DNA of 64,000 bases from Lachnospiraceae bacterium. Its GTDB lineage: Bacteria > Bacillota > Clostridia > Lachnospirales > Lachnospiraceae. Each line of letters opens with the position of its first letter. Positions within the stretch are counted from its first letter, which is position 1. The position numbers and the translations under genes are program-made. The notes beneath the pieces are model-generated. The model saw only the letters and a list, made by a program, of their open reading frames with translations, ran no database searches and was not told where the DNA came from. Location of the stretch: contig VSND01000004.1 of assembly GCA_009774145.1 (NCBI GenBank), forward strand, positions 57,171 to 121,170, read 5' to 3'. Below are positions 25,295 through 34,200 of this stretch, piece after piece.

Positions 25295-25310
25295 TATTAC
25301 ATATGTAGTA
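25295..25310. promoter_or_regulatory. BlaI operator
   Basis: TATTACATATGTAGTA is a palindrome with a single mismatch pair and matches the known BlaI/MecI operator form TACTACATATGTAGTA. It lies between the -10 box and the blaI start, where a bound repressor would block transcription. Confidence 0.8.
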
Positions 25311-25315
25311 AATAT

Positions 25316-25344
25316 ATTATAGTATGAGCAGAAAGTAGTGTCAA
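25316..25344 (-). promoter_or_regulatory. Consensus promoter of blaI-blaR1
   Basis: On the minus strand TTGACA (25339-25344), a 17-base spacer and TATAAT (25316-25321): both hexamers match the sigma-70 consensus exactly. Confidence 0.88.
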
Positions 25345-25536
25345 TAAGAATTTCTGCACCGGTCCCATACCTGTTCCATACCGCTGTGATCTGCCTTTCG
25401 AAACTGCTTTCATTCACTGTTTTGCTTTCTGTTCTGAAAACTCCGATTTGAATGTTTCCAGCAGCCGTTCGGCAATGGGCGTAAAATCCGGCATTTTTTA
25501 TGCCAGAGGACAGTCCTCTGAAAACAGCATTTTATT

Positions 25537-25806
25537 CTATTTCATCTTATAATCTTTATACCACATTTTATGCAGTTCCTTGTCCGAATACTTTCTGTTT
25601 CGATTATATTTATGCCACCCCTCCTTATAAGATTGAAAGGACTCTATAAATTTATAATCACAAATATCATAGGAACAAAATAATTTCTTATATGCTTTTC
25701 CTGATGGAACAATCAAATAGTTTCTACGCACATATCGGTTTGCATATTTTTTCATTCCTCTGTTATGATCTTTACAACACGGAACTTTTTTATAACTTCT
25801 GCTCAT
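25537..25806 (-). CDS. Small basic conserved hypothetical protein
   Basis: Encodes 89 residues, very basic and tyrosine-rich (MSRSYKKVPCCKDHNRGMKK, then YANRYVRRNY). This opening is recognisable from many small hypothetical proteins of Firmicutes and their mobile elements; no function is known. Start ATG 25806 has GGTGGAG 7 bases upstream; a longer frame upstream (10 residues) lacks a ribosome site. The gene is clearly more AT-rich than its neighbours, which suggests acquisition. The 130 bases between it and the bla promoter contain only a hairpin (25504-25520) and a 26-codon open frame. Confidence 0.65.
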   Translation of the reverse strand: MSRSYKKVPCCKDHNRGMKKYANRYVRRNYLIVPSGKAYKKLFCSYDICDYKFIESFQSYKEGWHKYNRNRKYSDKELHKMWYKDYKMK

Positions 25807-25953
25807 AATACTCTCCACCTGAAAGCAAAAATTCATTTCACTTTAAAGTTTCTCTTCGTCATTTTGACAAAGAATGATTTTTCTGTCTGGCAACGGTCTC
25901 TGCAAATTCATGGATTTTTCTGTAGTATATACCAACAGCTGCAAAAAATCAAT

Positions 25954-26064
25954 ATTACAGACTTTTGTAATGTTTTTTGCAGAAATGCGGTTTTCAAAAC
26001 CGGCCGGCCGATATATAATAGAGGCAGGATCCGTGATGGGACAGGCGCCATTGCAGAAAAGAAT
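25954..26064 (+). repeat. Promoter-leader repeat, copy A
   Basis: This region is about four-fifths identical, without gaps, to 30154-30264. It contains a small hairpin ATTAC (25954-25958) / GTAAT (25967-25971) with loop AGACTTTT followed by GTTTTTT, then a promoter: TTTTCA (25991-25996), 17-base spacer, TATAAT (26014-26019). A conserved leader ending near TTGCAGAA follows. In copy B three of the five stem pairs are changed on both sides, keeping the pairing. It drives the FGE-like gene at 26086. Confidence 0.75.
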
Positions 26065-26085
26065 CAGATAAAGGAAAGGATTGTC

Positions 26086-27030
26086 ATGTCAGAATATTTG
26101 CAGAATGTCCGGACGCGCATCGAGGCACTGGGAATGGATTTTCAGTTTACAGGGACGATAACAACGAATCAGAACGGGATGGAACGGAAAACATGGCTTC
26201 TGGAATACGAGGGCGTTCCGTTTGTTTTTGTGCCCGGACAGAAAAATGTTGTTTTGGGATGGGATACCAGCCAATGTGCTCTTGGCGAAGGGGTATTGAG
26301 CGGCCTGCAGGAAGAGTTTGCTGCAGGACATGAATATTATGAGGAAACAAAAGAGAGTCTTCGGGATGATTACCAGATGGAAATTGACAGGGCCAGGGAT
26401 GGCGGTGATGCAGAACATGAAGAAAAACTGCGTCTGGAGCTGGCGGAGGAACTGGAAGCGGTCGAAGAGGAAATGAAAGGTTACAGGAGCTGGGAAGAGT
26501 TTATGGTCACCTGGAATGAACATCTGTCCCGGTGTCTGTCACCGCTGCGTACTGCTGACATTGGTGATATGATTGTAGAAAGGGACAGCCGTTATCTTGA
26601 GGAGGATGCCGCATCCCTGGATCAGGCGGTACGCTCGCTGAAAAAAGGAGCTTTTACGCTGCCTACCGAAGACGAGTGGGAATATCTCTGCAATGGCGGA
26701 GCGCGCACACTGTTTCGCTGGGGTGATACACTGGAGGATATGCTGACAGAAATATACAATATAGGTACATGCCAGGAGAATACGGCATCCATACTGAATC
26801 AGCCCAATATGCTGGGACTGTATATCACATATGATTCCTACAAGATTGAAATTATTGATGATTTACAATATAAGAAAGGCGGCGACGGCGGATGCTCGCT
26901 CTGCGGCGGTGACGGGGCAATCTATGTACTGCCCTGTTACACGGCGTTTTATCGTGATCCGATTCATGAATATGAAAGTGTATTGTCAAAGGGTTATTAC
27001 AGTTATCGCCGGATTGTCCGGCTTCCGTGA
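26086..27030 (+). CDS. SUMF1/FGE-like domain protein, unusual N-terminus
   Basis: Encodes 314 residues. Residues about 1-95 form an alpha/beta region; 85-150 is a strongly charged helical stretch rich in Glu (EEKLRLELAEELEAVEEEMK). From about 195 the sequence resembles the formylglycine-generating enzyme fold: FTLPTEDEWEYLCNGGARTLFRWGD and a closing GYYSYRRIVRL. The usual N-terminal half of an FGE domain is not evident, so catalytic activity is uncertain; a cysteine near the end (VLPCYTAF) is present. ATG at 26086 has AAAGGAAAGGA 6 bases upstream. It is transcribed from repeat copy A; an AAA/nuclease gene follows after 66 bases. Confidence 0.65.
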   Translation: MSEYLQNVRTRIEALGMDFQFTGTITTNQNGMERKTWLLEYEGVPFVFVPGQKNVVLGWDTSQCALGEGVLSGLQEEFAAGHEYYEETKESLRDDYQMEIDRARDGGDAEHEEKLRLELAEELEAVEEEMKGYRSWEEFMVTWNEHLSRCLSPLRTADIGDMIVERDSRYLEEDAASLDQAVRSLKKGAFTLPTEDEWEYLCNGGARTLFRWGDTLEDMLTEIYNIGTCQENTASILNQPNMLGLYITYDSYKIEIIDDLQYKKGGDGGCSLCGGDGAIYVLPCYTAFYRDPIHEYESVLSKGYYSYRRIVRLP

Positions 27031-27096
27031 CAGAGATCCGTTTGCCGGAGCATGGAAACATTCAGACTGTAAAGTTACCGGACTGGAGGTGCAGCA

Positions 27097-28779
27097 GTGC
27101 CCAGAAGAGTTGGGATCGGTCACCAGAATTTTGAAGAACTGATCAGTAAAAAGCTTTTTTATATAGACAAAACAGATTTTATCAAAGAATGGTGGGAAAA
27201 TAATGACGTGGTGACACTGCTCACCCGCCCCAGACGTTTTGGGAAGACGCTGAACCTGAGTATGCTGGAAAACTTTTTTTCTGTTAAGCATGCTCAAAAA
27301 GGATATCTGTTTCAAAATCTGTCCATATGGAGAGAGCAGGCATATCAGGAACTTCAGGGAACTTATCCTGTCATATTTCTCAGTTTTGCAGAAGTAAAAG
27401 AAACTTCTTTTGTCAATACACGGGAGAAGATCTGTCAATTGATTAAAAATCTGTATAATACCTTTGATTTTCTTCTGGATGGGGATTATCTGAATGAGGA
27501 TGAGAAAAAATCATATCGGGAAATCTCCGTTGATATGAAAGACTATCTTGCATCCGTTTCTCTAAGAGCATTGTCCGATTACCTGATGCGGTATTATGGA
27601 AAAAAGGTGATCATTCTGCTGGATGAATATGATACGCCCATGCTGGAAGCGTATGTGGGAGGATACTGGGATGAACTGATTTCTTTCATGAGAAATCTGT
27701 TCAATTCCACTTTTAAAACCAATCCGTTTCTGGAAAAGGCGCTGATGACCGGGATTACGCGGGTCAGCAAGGAATCTGTTTTCTCGGATTTAAACAATAT
27801 GGAAGTGATAACCACTGCTTCTGAAAAATACGAGGAGGCTTTCGGTTTTACACAGGAAGAGGTTCTGGATGCTTTGAAAGAATATGGCCGGTATGAGCAG
27901 CGGGAGGAGGTAAAAAACTGGTATGATGGTTTTACATTTGGCAGAAAGAGGGATATCTATAATCCATGGTCGATCATAAACTATTTGGACAAACAGAAGT
28001 TTGACACCTATTGGGCAAATACCAGCAGCAACCGTCTGATCGACAAGCTGATCCGCGAGGGCAGTCCGGATATGAAAGTGATCATGGAAGATCTGCTGAC
28101 CGGCGGGATACTCCATGCACAGATCGATGAGCAGGTGGTCTTCAGTCAGCTGGATAACAATGAGGATGCGGTCTGGAGTCTTCTGCTGGCGAGCGGATAC
28201 CTGCGTCTGGAGCAGTGTGCACTGAATAAAAGAGGATATCTGGAATATAAACTGAGACTGACAAACAGAGAAGTCTCCATTATGTTCGAGAAAATGATCG
28301 ACGGATGGTTTAAAAAATCTGCGTCTGCATACAACACCTTTATAAAGGCGCTGCTGTCAGGAGATGCAGATGCCATGAATACCTGTATCAACCGGATTGC
28401 TTCCACCATATTCAGCTATTTTGATACCGGGAAAAATCCTTCAGAAGAAACAGAACCGGAACGTTTTTATCATGGATTTGTACTGGGGCTGATGGTAGAC
28501 TTGCAGGACAGGTATCGGATCACATCAAACCGGGAGAGCGGTTTTGGAAGATATGATGTAGTGCTGGAACCGCTGCAGATGGTTGATGATGCGATTATTA
28601 TAGAGTTCAAGGTCTGTAATCCGGCAAAGAAGCAGACGTTGGAAGACGCGGTGGCGGAAGCGCTGAAGCAGATTGACAGAATGAACTATGCTGCGAATCT
28701 GGAAGCAGGAGGGATTGCACCAGAACGGATACGAAAATACGGGTTCGCATTTGAAGGAAAAAAAATCCTGATTGGATAA
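27097..28779 (+). CDS. AAA-ATPase-like / PD-(D/E)XK nuclease-like protein (paralogue 1)
   Basis: Encodes 560 residues. It has the AAA-ATPase-like (PF09820-type) N-terminus with a variant P-loop R44-PRRFGK-T51 and Walker B LLDEYD (D176/E177). The C-terminal PD-(D/E)XK domain has D487, E503-x-K505 in IIIEFKV. The family is abundant in gut Clostridia and Bacteroidetes, often in many copies; its role is not established. Start is GTG at 27097, with GGAGG 7 bases upstream. It differs clearly from the two closer paralogues at 44642-46351 and 50696-52525. Probably co-transcribed with the FGE-like gene before it and the monooxygenase-like gene 18 bases after. Confidence 0.85.
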   Translation: MPRRVGIGHQNFEELISKKLFYIDKTDFIKEWWENNDVVTLLTRPRRFGKTLNLSMLENFFSVKHAQKGYLFQNLSIWREQAYQELQGTYPVIFLSFAEVKETSFVNTREKICQLIKNLYNTFDFLLDGDYLNEDEKKSYREISVDMKDYLASVSLRALSDYLMRYYGKKVIILLDEYDTPMLEAYVGGYWDELISFMRNLFNSTFKTNPFLEKALMTGITRVSKESVFSDLNNMEVITTASEKYEEAFGFTQEEVLDALKEYGRYEQREEVKNWYDGFTFGRKRDIYNPWSIINYLDKQKFDTYWANTSSNRLIDKLIREGSPDMKVIMEDLLTGGILHAQIDEQVVFSQLDNNEDAVWSLLLASGYLRLEQCALNKRGYLEYKLRLTNREVSIMFEKMIDGWFKKSASAYNTFIKALLSGDADAMNTCINRIASTIFSYFDTGKNPSEETEPERFYHGFVLGLMVDLQDRYRITSNRESGFGRYDVVLEPLQMVDDAIIIEFKVCNPAKKQTLEDAVAEALKQIDRMNYAANLEAGGIAPERIRKYGFAFEGKKILIG

Positions 28780-28797
28780 ACAGAATGGAGGTAAAAG

Positions 28798-29130
28798 ATG
28801 GCGATTACAGTAAATATTTATTACAGCGGGGAACATGGAAATGCAAGAAAATTTGCAGAGGAAATGATCTCAGGCGGGATCGTCCGTGACATCCGGGCGG
28901 AAGAAGGAAATATCCGATATGAATATTTCTTCCCGATGGAAGACGAAGAGACAGTGCTTTTGATTGACAGCTGGAAAGATCAGCATTCCATAGATGTGCA
29001 TCATGCATCTCCCATGATGGAGCAGATCACAAAACTGCGGGAGAAGTATGATCTGCATATGAAGGTAGAGCGGTACCTCTCAGAGGAATCCGGAATACCT
29101 GCATCGGATGAAGCGTTTGTCAGGAAATAA
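28798..29130 (+). CDS. Putative quinol monooxygenase (ABM-domain, YgiN-like)
   Basis: Encodes 110 residues. A single ferredoxin-like ABM domain is recognisable by GNIRYEYFFPMEDEETVLLID, the following SWKDQHSIDVHHAS and a second histidine-rich strand. Members act as small dimeric oxygenases or as quinone/reactive-carbonyl responsive proteins. ATG has GGAGG 7 bases upstream. It closes the operon at a bidirectional terminator. Confidence 0.8.
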   Translation: MAITVNIYYSGEHGNARKFAEEMISGGIVRDIRAEEGNIRYEYFFPMEDEETVLLIDSWKDQHSIDVHHASPMMEQITKLREKYDLHMKVERYLSEESGIPASDEAFVRK

Positions 29131-29157
29131 AGAGAGCATCTGATGGAGAAGCGCAAT

Positions 29158-29208
29158 AAAACATCCTTTGGCCTGCACCTGCTTTGGTGAAGAACAGAGG
29201 ATGTTTTT
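29158..29208. terminator. Bidirectional intrinsic terminator
   Basis: AAAACATCCT (29158-29167) pairs with AGGATGTTTT (29198-29207). T-runs occur on both strands, serving the monooxygenase-like gene on the plus strand and the ferredoxin-nitroreductase gene on the minus strand. The loop holds a smaller CACC/GGTG stem. Confidence 0.8.
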
Positions 29209-29211
29209 CTG

Positions 29212-30003
29212 TTATTTCCATACAATATCGGCTTTTCTGCGCGGAGCAGTTCTTCTGTAGGTTCTGCGGGGGTATCCCAGCAGCATGCAGCAGGCGATCT
29301 GCCGTCCTTCCAGCCCCAGCCATTCTTTCAGCAGGGCGCTTTCGCTGATCATGCGCATCATATAACCGCTGTACAGCGCGCCTGCCCCTTCTGCCACGGC
29401 CATGTTTTCGATATTGGTCGCTGCCAGACCGCCGTCCAGCAGGTTTTCTGCGCCGATGGTCAGAAAAGAAGTGCAGTTGAAGAGCAGCGTGTCATTGTCC
29501 GGATTCTTCTGATATCTCTCGTAGAAGCGGGAGAACATATAGTGCCAGGACGGGTCGGTATCTTTCAGGGCATCCAGTATCTGGGGCATTTCCTGCCAGA
29601 CCAGCTTCCGGAATTCGTCCATCTGCTCCTGCACAAGGATGAAACGGCAGTCCTGAAGGTTTCTTGCAGTTGCCGTATAACGCCCGGCATTCAGAATCCG
29701 CTCCATCTTTTCCCGGGAGATGGGTTCATCCGTAAAATCCCGGACACTTCTGCGGAATTTTACCGCATGCAGATAGTGCGCCGGATCCAGATGGAAGGTG
29801 TTCGGATCATATTCCTCCACGTCCTCCATGTCATAGTCCGGGATGGAAACGGCGTTCTCTGGACAGACTGCAACACAATGTCCGCAGAGGATGCATTTCT
29901 TTGCATATTCAGCCTTGCCGTCGACTACTTTGACGGCTCTGCCGGGGCAGTCCTGCTCGCAGGCGCTGCATCCGATACATTTTCCGATATCGATTTTAAT
30001 CAT
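29212..30003 (-). CDS. Nitroreductase with N-terminal 2[4Fe-4S] ferredoxin domain
   Basis: Encodes 263 residues. Residues 1-55 carry two cluster motifs, CIGCSACEQDCP and CILCGHCVAVCP. From about 85 a nitroreductase domain follows (FRRSVRDFTDEPISREKMERIL, TARNLQDCRFILV, CMLLGYPRRTYRRTAPRRK). Such fusions are common in anaerobes and take electrons from ferredoxin to reduce nitro compounds, quinones or flavins. ATG 30003 has CAGGAG 7 bases upstream; the longer upstream frame is not coding. A palindrome at 30058-30071 is a possible operator. Confidence 0.9.
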   Translation of the reverse strand: MIKIDIGKCIGCSACEQDCPGRAVKVVDGKAEYAKKCILCGHCVAVCPENAVSIPDYDMEDVEEYDPNTFHLDPAHYLHAVKFRRSVRDFTDEPISREKMERILNAGRYTATARNLQDCRFILVQEQMDEFRKLVWQEMPQILDALKDTDPSWHYMFSRFYERYQKNPDNDTLLFNCTSFLTIGAENLLDGGLAATNIENMAVAEGAGALYSGYMMRMISESALLKEWLGLEGRQIACCMLLGYPRRTYRRTAPRRKADIVWK

Positions 30004-30057
30004 GTTTTTTCTCCTGTTTTCAGTTTCTTTTTTGGTGACTTTACAGTTTTCGTGTGC

Positions 30058-30071
30058 CATACATATGTATG
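30058..30071. promoter_or_regulatory. Perfect 14-bp palindrome, possible operator
   Basis: CATACATATGTATG is a perfect palindrome 55 bases upstream of the ferredoxin-nitroreductase start and is followed by GTATAC. Position and symmetry suit a dimeric repressor, but no regulator gene is adjacent. The rest of the 340-base gap to 30343 holds only leader copy B. Confidence 0.45.
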
Positions 30072-30153
30072 TATACAGTTTAGCACAGTACGAAGAAAAT
30101 TGACAGGATGTTTTTTTCATGGAGTGGGAAAAAAGTTTCTGGATTTTTCCGAT

Positions 30154-30264
30154 GCTGAAGACTTTTGCAGCGTTTTTTGAAGAAATGCAGTTTTCAAAAA
30201 CGACCGGCTGATATATAATAGACGCAGGAATTGCGGTGGGACAGATGCCGTTGCAGAACAGAAG
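30154..30264 (+). repeat. Promoter-leader repeat, copy B
   Basis: Second copy of the element at 25954-26064, displaced by exactly 4200 bases. The hairpin arms are GCTG (30154-30157) and CAGC (30168-30171), with the loop region AGACTTTT kept and the same GTTTTTT run after it. The promoter TTTTCA (30191-30196), 17-base spacer, TATAAT (30214-30219) is also kept. The SUKH-like gene starts 80 bases after the repeat. Confidence 0.75.
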
Positions 30265-30343
30265 CGGAAAGGATGTTCATTCGTTCCTGTACAGGCTGAA
30301 GGGGCATCAGGAAATTAAAAAAAGTATATGATGGAGAAATGCG

Positions 30344-31165
30344 ATGAAAAAAGGATTTTATCTATACAGAAATCGTGTTTATTATGGCAGCTATGAGGAA
30401 GATCAGGTTTCCGGCCGGGCAGGTGTTTCTGCTTTCCGTCCGGAATATATTCAGACAGAGCATCCGGTCAGTGAGGATGACCAGGTGGTCCGTCTGTGGG
30501 ACAATCATCGCCTGCTTGAACCGGAATACGAAGATCTGCAGGCGATGTTTTTAAAAATGCAGTCATTCATGAATCTCAATACGGAACAGGAGGTTGATTT
30601 TTCGGCGGCTGAGGACAGGCTGCAAATTTCTTTTCCGAGGGAGCTGAAGGCGGTCTATACGGCAATTCACGGGCAGGAGGAGTATTTTGCGGCTGCAGAG
30701 CATTTTTTACCTCTGGATGAGATCTGCGTAGAGAATGGGATCCTCGTTTTTTTCAGGAAAAAAAGAACGCCGGTTGCCGGTTATGAGATACAGAGCGGAC
30801 GCCTGGCAGAATATTATAAAAAAGAGTGGCATACAGAGCGCGGAGGTTTTTGCTGTTTTCAGTTCTGCGCAGGCAGGATGATCACAATTGCTCTGGAAAA
30901 CAGACCTGCTTTTCGAAAAGGCAGATGTAAAGGAAAGTTCGTGACAACACTCGATATTGAGAGGGAACTGGAGCGTTTCTGCAATGGAACATATCATCTT
31001 TTGTCGGAATTTCATGTGTATGGGATTGCAGTGGTGTATACAGATGAAAAACTGATTGCCTGGATCCGGAGCAACGGTTTTTATGGGGATATTCATGCAG
31101 GAGCCTTTGATGAGGCACATCTGGAGGCTCTCGGCCGGCATCTGGGCTCCATAACATGGAAGTAA
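30344..31165 (+). CDS. SUKH-like (SMI1/KNR4) protein
   Basis: Encodes 273 residues. The SUKH pattern lies at about residues 85-200: FSAAEDRLQISFPRELKAVY, HGQEEYFAAAEHFLPLDEI, then a polar tail ending in a second small domain. Such proteins are usually immunity factors; this one precedes the giant DUF4132-type gene by 94 bases and probably shares its transcript from leader copy B. No toxin gene is present. It may therefore serve the DUF4132 protein and not a toxin, which is inference. Confidence 0.72.
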   Translation: MKKGFYLYRNRVYYGSYEEDQVSGRAGVSAFRPEYIQTEHPVSEDDQVVRLWDNHRLLEPEYEDLQAMFLKMQSFMNLNTEQEVDFSAAEDRLQISFPRELKAVYTAIHGQEEYFAAAEHFLPLDEICVENGILVFFRKKRTPVAGYEIQSGRLAEYYKKEWHTERGGFCCFQFCAGRMITIALENRPAFRKGRCKGKFVTTLDIERELERFCNGTYHLLSEFHVYGIAVVYTDEKLIAWIRSNGFYGDIHAGAFDEAHLEALGRHLGSITWK

Positions 31166-31259
31166 AGGATGTGGATATCAAAGATATGCTGCGGATCCGG
31201 CTGGTATTAAGAGAAAGTCTGAAGGACCGGAAAGTGAAACAGAGGAGGGGAATCAAAAT

Positions 31260-34200
31260 ATGGCTGAATTTACTTATCAGACCAGAAGAAAAATGAGCGA
31301 AGTCTGGGTAGCGCAGACAAAGCAGAAGGCGGATGGTGTCTCCGAACAGGAGAAGACGCTGCTTCCTTCGGTCTATTATCACACAGTCCCCCATGATACG
31401 TGTGCATGGATGAGGAAGCTTCTGGAGAATGGTACATACCGGACGCTGCGGGAACTGTATCAGGACCGATTCCAGGATCTGATCCGTGCCTGCATCCCGG
31501 AGAATCTGCATGAAGAATTTTATTATGCGCTGGATCAGATGAATCAGTTCCAGATGACCGCCGGATGGCAGAGAAGGAGCGTCCGTTCAGAGAGCTATGC
31601 GCCGTTTGCAGAGGCAAGCATTGGACTGTTCCGGGCGTATACGCGTCTGACATTTTACAAGGTGCCGCTTTCGGAGCTGTTAACAGGCAATGCAGAGCCG
31701 GAAATCTACGACCATGCGCGGACGGAATGGTTTGCCTATGCGGGAATTCTGGCGGCGCAGATCGACCTTGGAAATGAAAAAACCATACAGGCGGTAAAGG
31801 ATATCCTGCTTGGAGAGGGGAATACGTCCATGATCAGTTATGAACTGATCCGCGGGATTGTGATGTGCAGAAACCGGGAGCTGTATGAAGTGCTGGGCAG
31901 ATTTCTGCTTGCAGCCAGGCTGCAGGAGGGAGCCAGACAGGCCGTGTGTGAAACGATGGATGCCGGACGTCCGGAGGCTTTCCTGCATCTGTTTTCCGTG
32001 ATTGAAGAAAATGATCTGATCCGGTATTCCTCGGTCAGGCGGGCCGTCAGTACCTGGATCGGAATTTTCAATGAGAAGAGCGTGGACCGGATATCGGAAA
32101 AGCTTCTGCGGCTGATGGGGAGCTGTCTGCGGGATGAGGAGTTCAGGAAAGAACAGCTTGCATCCGAAGATTCCGTAGCAATCAGCTGCGCGCTGTGGGC
32201 GCTGGGCTTTTACCGGGCCGAAGATGCGGTGGACGCCGTACAGCAGCTGATCAGGTGCGGCACAAGGCATCAGAAGATGACAGCCTCTTATTTTATCCAT
32301 TCTCTGCAGGAAGAACGTCTGAAAATGCAGGCGACAAAAGGAATCGTTCAGGAATATTCGGAGGATCTGGAGCTTGTGGCATGCTTTATGAACGGTTTTA
32401 TGGATCTGTCCGAAATGCATCTGATGTCTCTGTTAAAAGATGAGAGCAAAGGCTATTATTCTCTGCGGGACGCTGCTGTCAGTGAGCCGAAAAAGATGGA
32501 TCCGACAGCGCTTTTTGACAGTCGGGAAGAAGCAGCGCAGATCTATGAGATCTTAAAGGGTATTCGGAAAAAGCTTCCGAAAAAAGGGCTTGTGCTCTCT
32601 CCGTGTATCTTTCCATGGCATGAAGTGACGCTGACCCCGTCGGCTCTTGCAGTGCGTATGTGCCTGATTGCCTGGATGCTGCAGGAGGATTCTCTGCTGG
32701 ATGAGGCGGCGGAGCTGATTCCGTCCATCGGACAGGGGGAACGGTACGGAGTTTCCGGCCGGATCTATGCAGCGCGTGTGATTCTCTATCGCCCGGCATC
32801 CGGGAAGAGACGTGAGGTTCTCTTCGATCTGATGCATAATCCGGAGGAATCTACCTGCAAGACAGCGCTTAAGCTGGTAGAGGATCTTACGCTTACTGCG
32901 GAAGATTACCTGAAAATAGAGCAGAATTTAAAATATAAAAAGGGACGTGCCGGAACGCTGGCGCTGTTGAAAAAGCAGCCGCCTGCGCAGCTTGCAGAAT
33001 CCGTCGGAAGGCTGCTTGCTGCAAAATCCGAAGAATGTCACCTGGGGGCTCTGGATCTTGCGCTGCAGATGAAGAAGGAACATGCTTCTGACTTTGCGCG
33101 GATAAAGCCGTATCTGTCGGATTTTACCAAAGCAACCGGTCCGGAACAGGTGTTGTTAAAGGAGCTGCTGGGGGATTCCAGTGAGGCGCAGGATATTTTG
33201 CAGACGCCGGGTTACGGCTTTTATGATGTAGAGAAAAAATGGGTTCTGCCGCCTGTGAAAACGGATGGAAAAGAGGCGTCCTCCCTGTTTGTCCATGGGG
33301 AGAAAGCATGTATCCGTGTGCTGAAGGCTTTGAACGACCTGATTGAAAAAAACCGCGGGCTGACTTATAAAACTGCATGGAATGAGGAGGAAATGCTGGG
33401 GAACCGTCTGGAGAGGTGCCGTTGGACCGGAGAAGATCCGGATGCGACGCCGCTGGACGCCTGGCCGTTCCGGGAACTGTGGGAAGATTTTTATCAAAGA
33501 GAAATCAAAACCCCGGAGCTTCTGCTGGAGATCGCGCTTTATCAGGAGTGCCGTGCCAGACGGGGCTGTTATGAACAGAATCTGCCGCTTTATAAAAAAG
33601 TATTCGGCAGCGGCCTGATAAAGAAACCGCCGTTTTCCGATCTGGTTCAGGGACTGCGCTATGGTGTACAGGCCCGTACGGTTCTGGAAACACTTTTTTC
33701 AGAGTATGTTCCAACTGCACTGAAAGTGCGTTTCGGGCTGTGCGGCACTGCGGCCCTTCTGTCTGCGCTTGACAGTTCCAATGACTTCTATACCGTCAGT
33801 GAGAAGCGCTGGAACGGAGAGATACAGACCTACACAGAGCGCGCTGCAGAACTGCCGATTTTCAAAAGTATGCGCCTCTGGCTCTCCGGGGCTGAAGAAA
33901 AAGACTGGGCGGATGCGTTTACTCTGCGTTTCCGTCTGCAGCAGTATTATCTTGAACAGCGAAAACGGGAACAGCTTCCTCCGCACCAGAGCAGATATGG
34001 TGCCTACCTGTTCCTTTCGGATTATGTCCAGTGTTATGTCCGCGGTTTCTGGGATAAAGACCTGTTTTATAAAGCGGTATTTGATTTTTCCGGACTGGGC
34101 GCGCTGCTGGAGCCTGTCAGCATTGTGGAGCAGAGGGGAGCGGTATCTTCCAGAAATGCCCGGATCGGTGCCCTGAACGCCTTTTTCGGAACCGGCGTCA

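Noticed and set aside
25414..25494. 26-codon minus-strand open frame (MPDFTPIAERLLETFK...)
   Set aside because: Reads protein-like, but has no clear ribosome site and no known family; it could be a gene remnant. Too little evidence to call.
31156..31296. 46-codon open frame between the SUKH-like and the 1717-residue genes
   Set aside because: It overlaps both genes, has no ribosome site, and its second half is the DUF4132 start in another frame.
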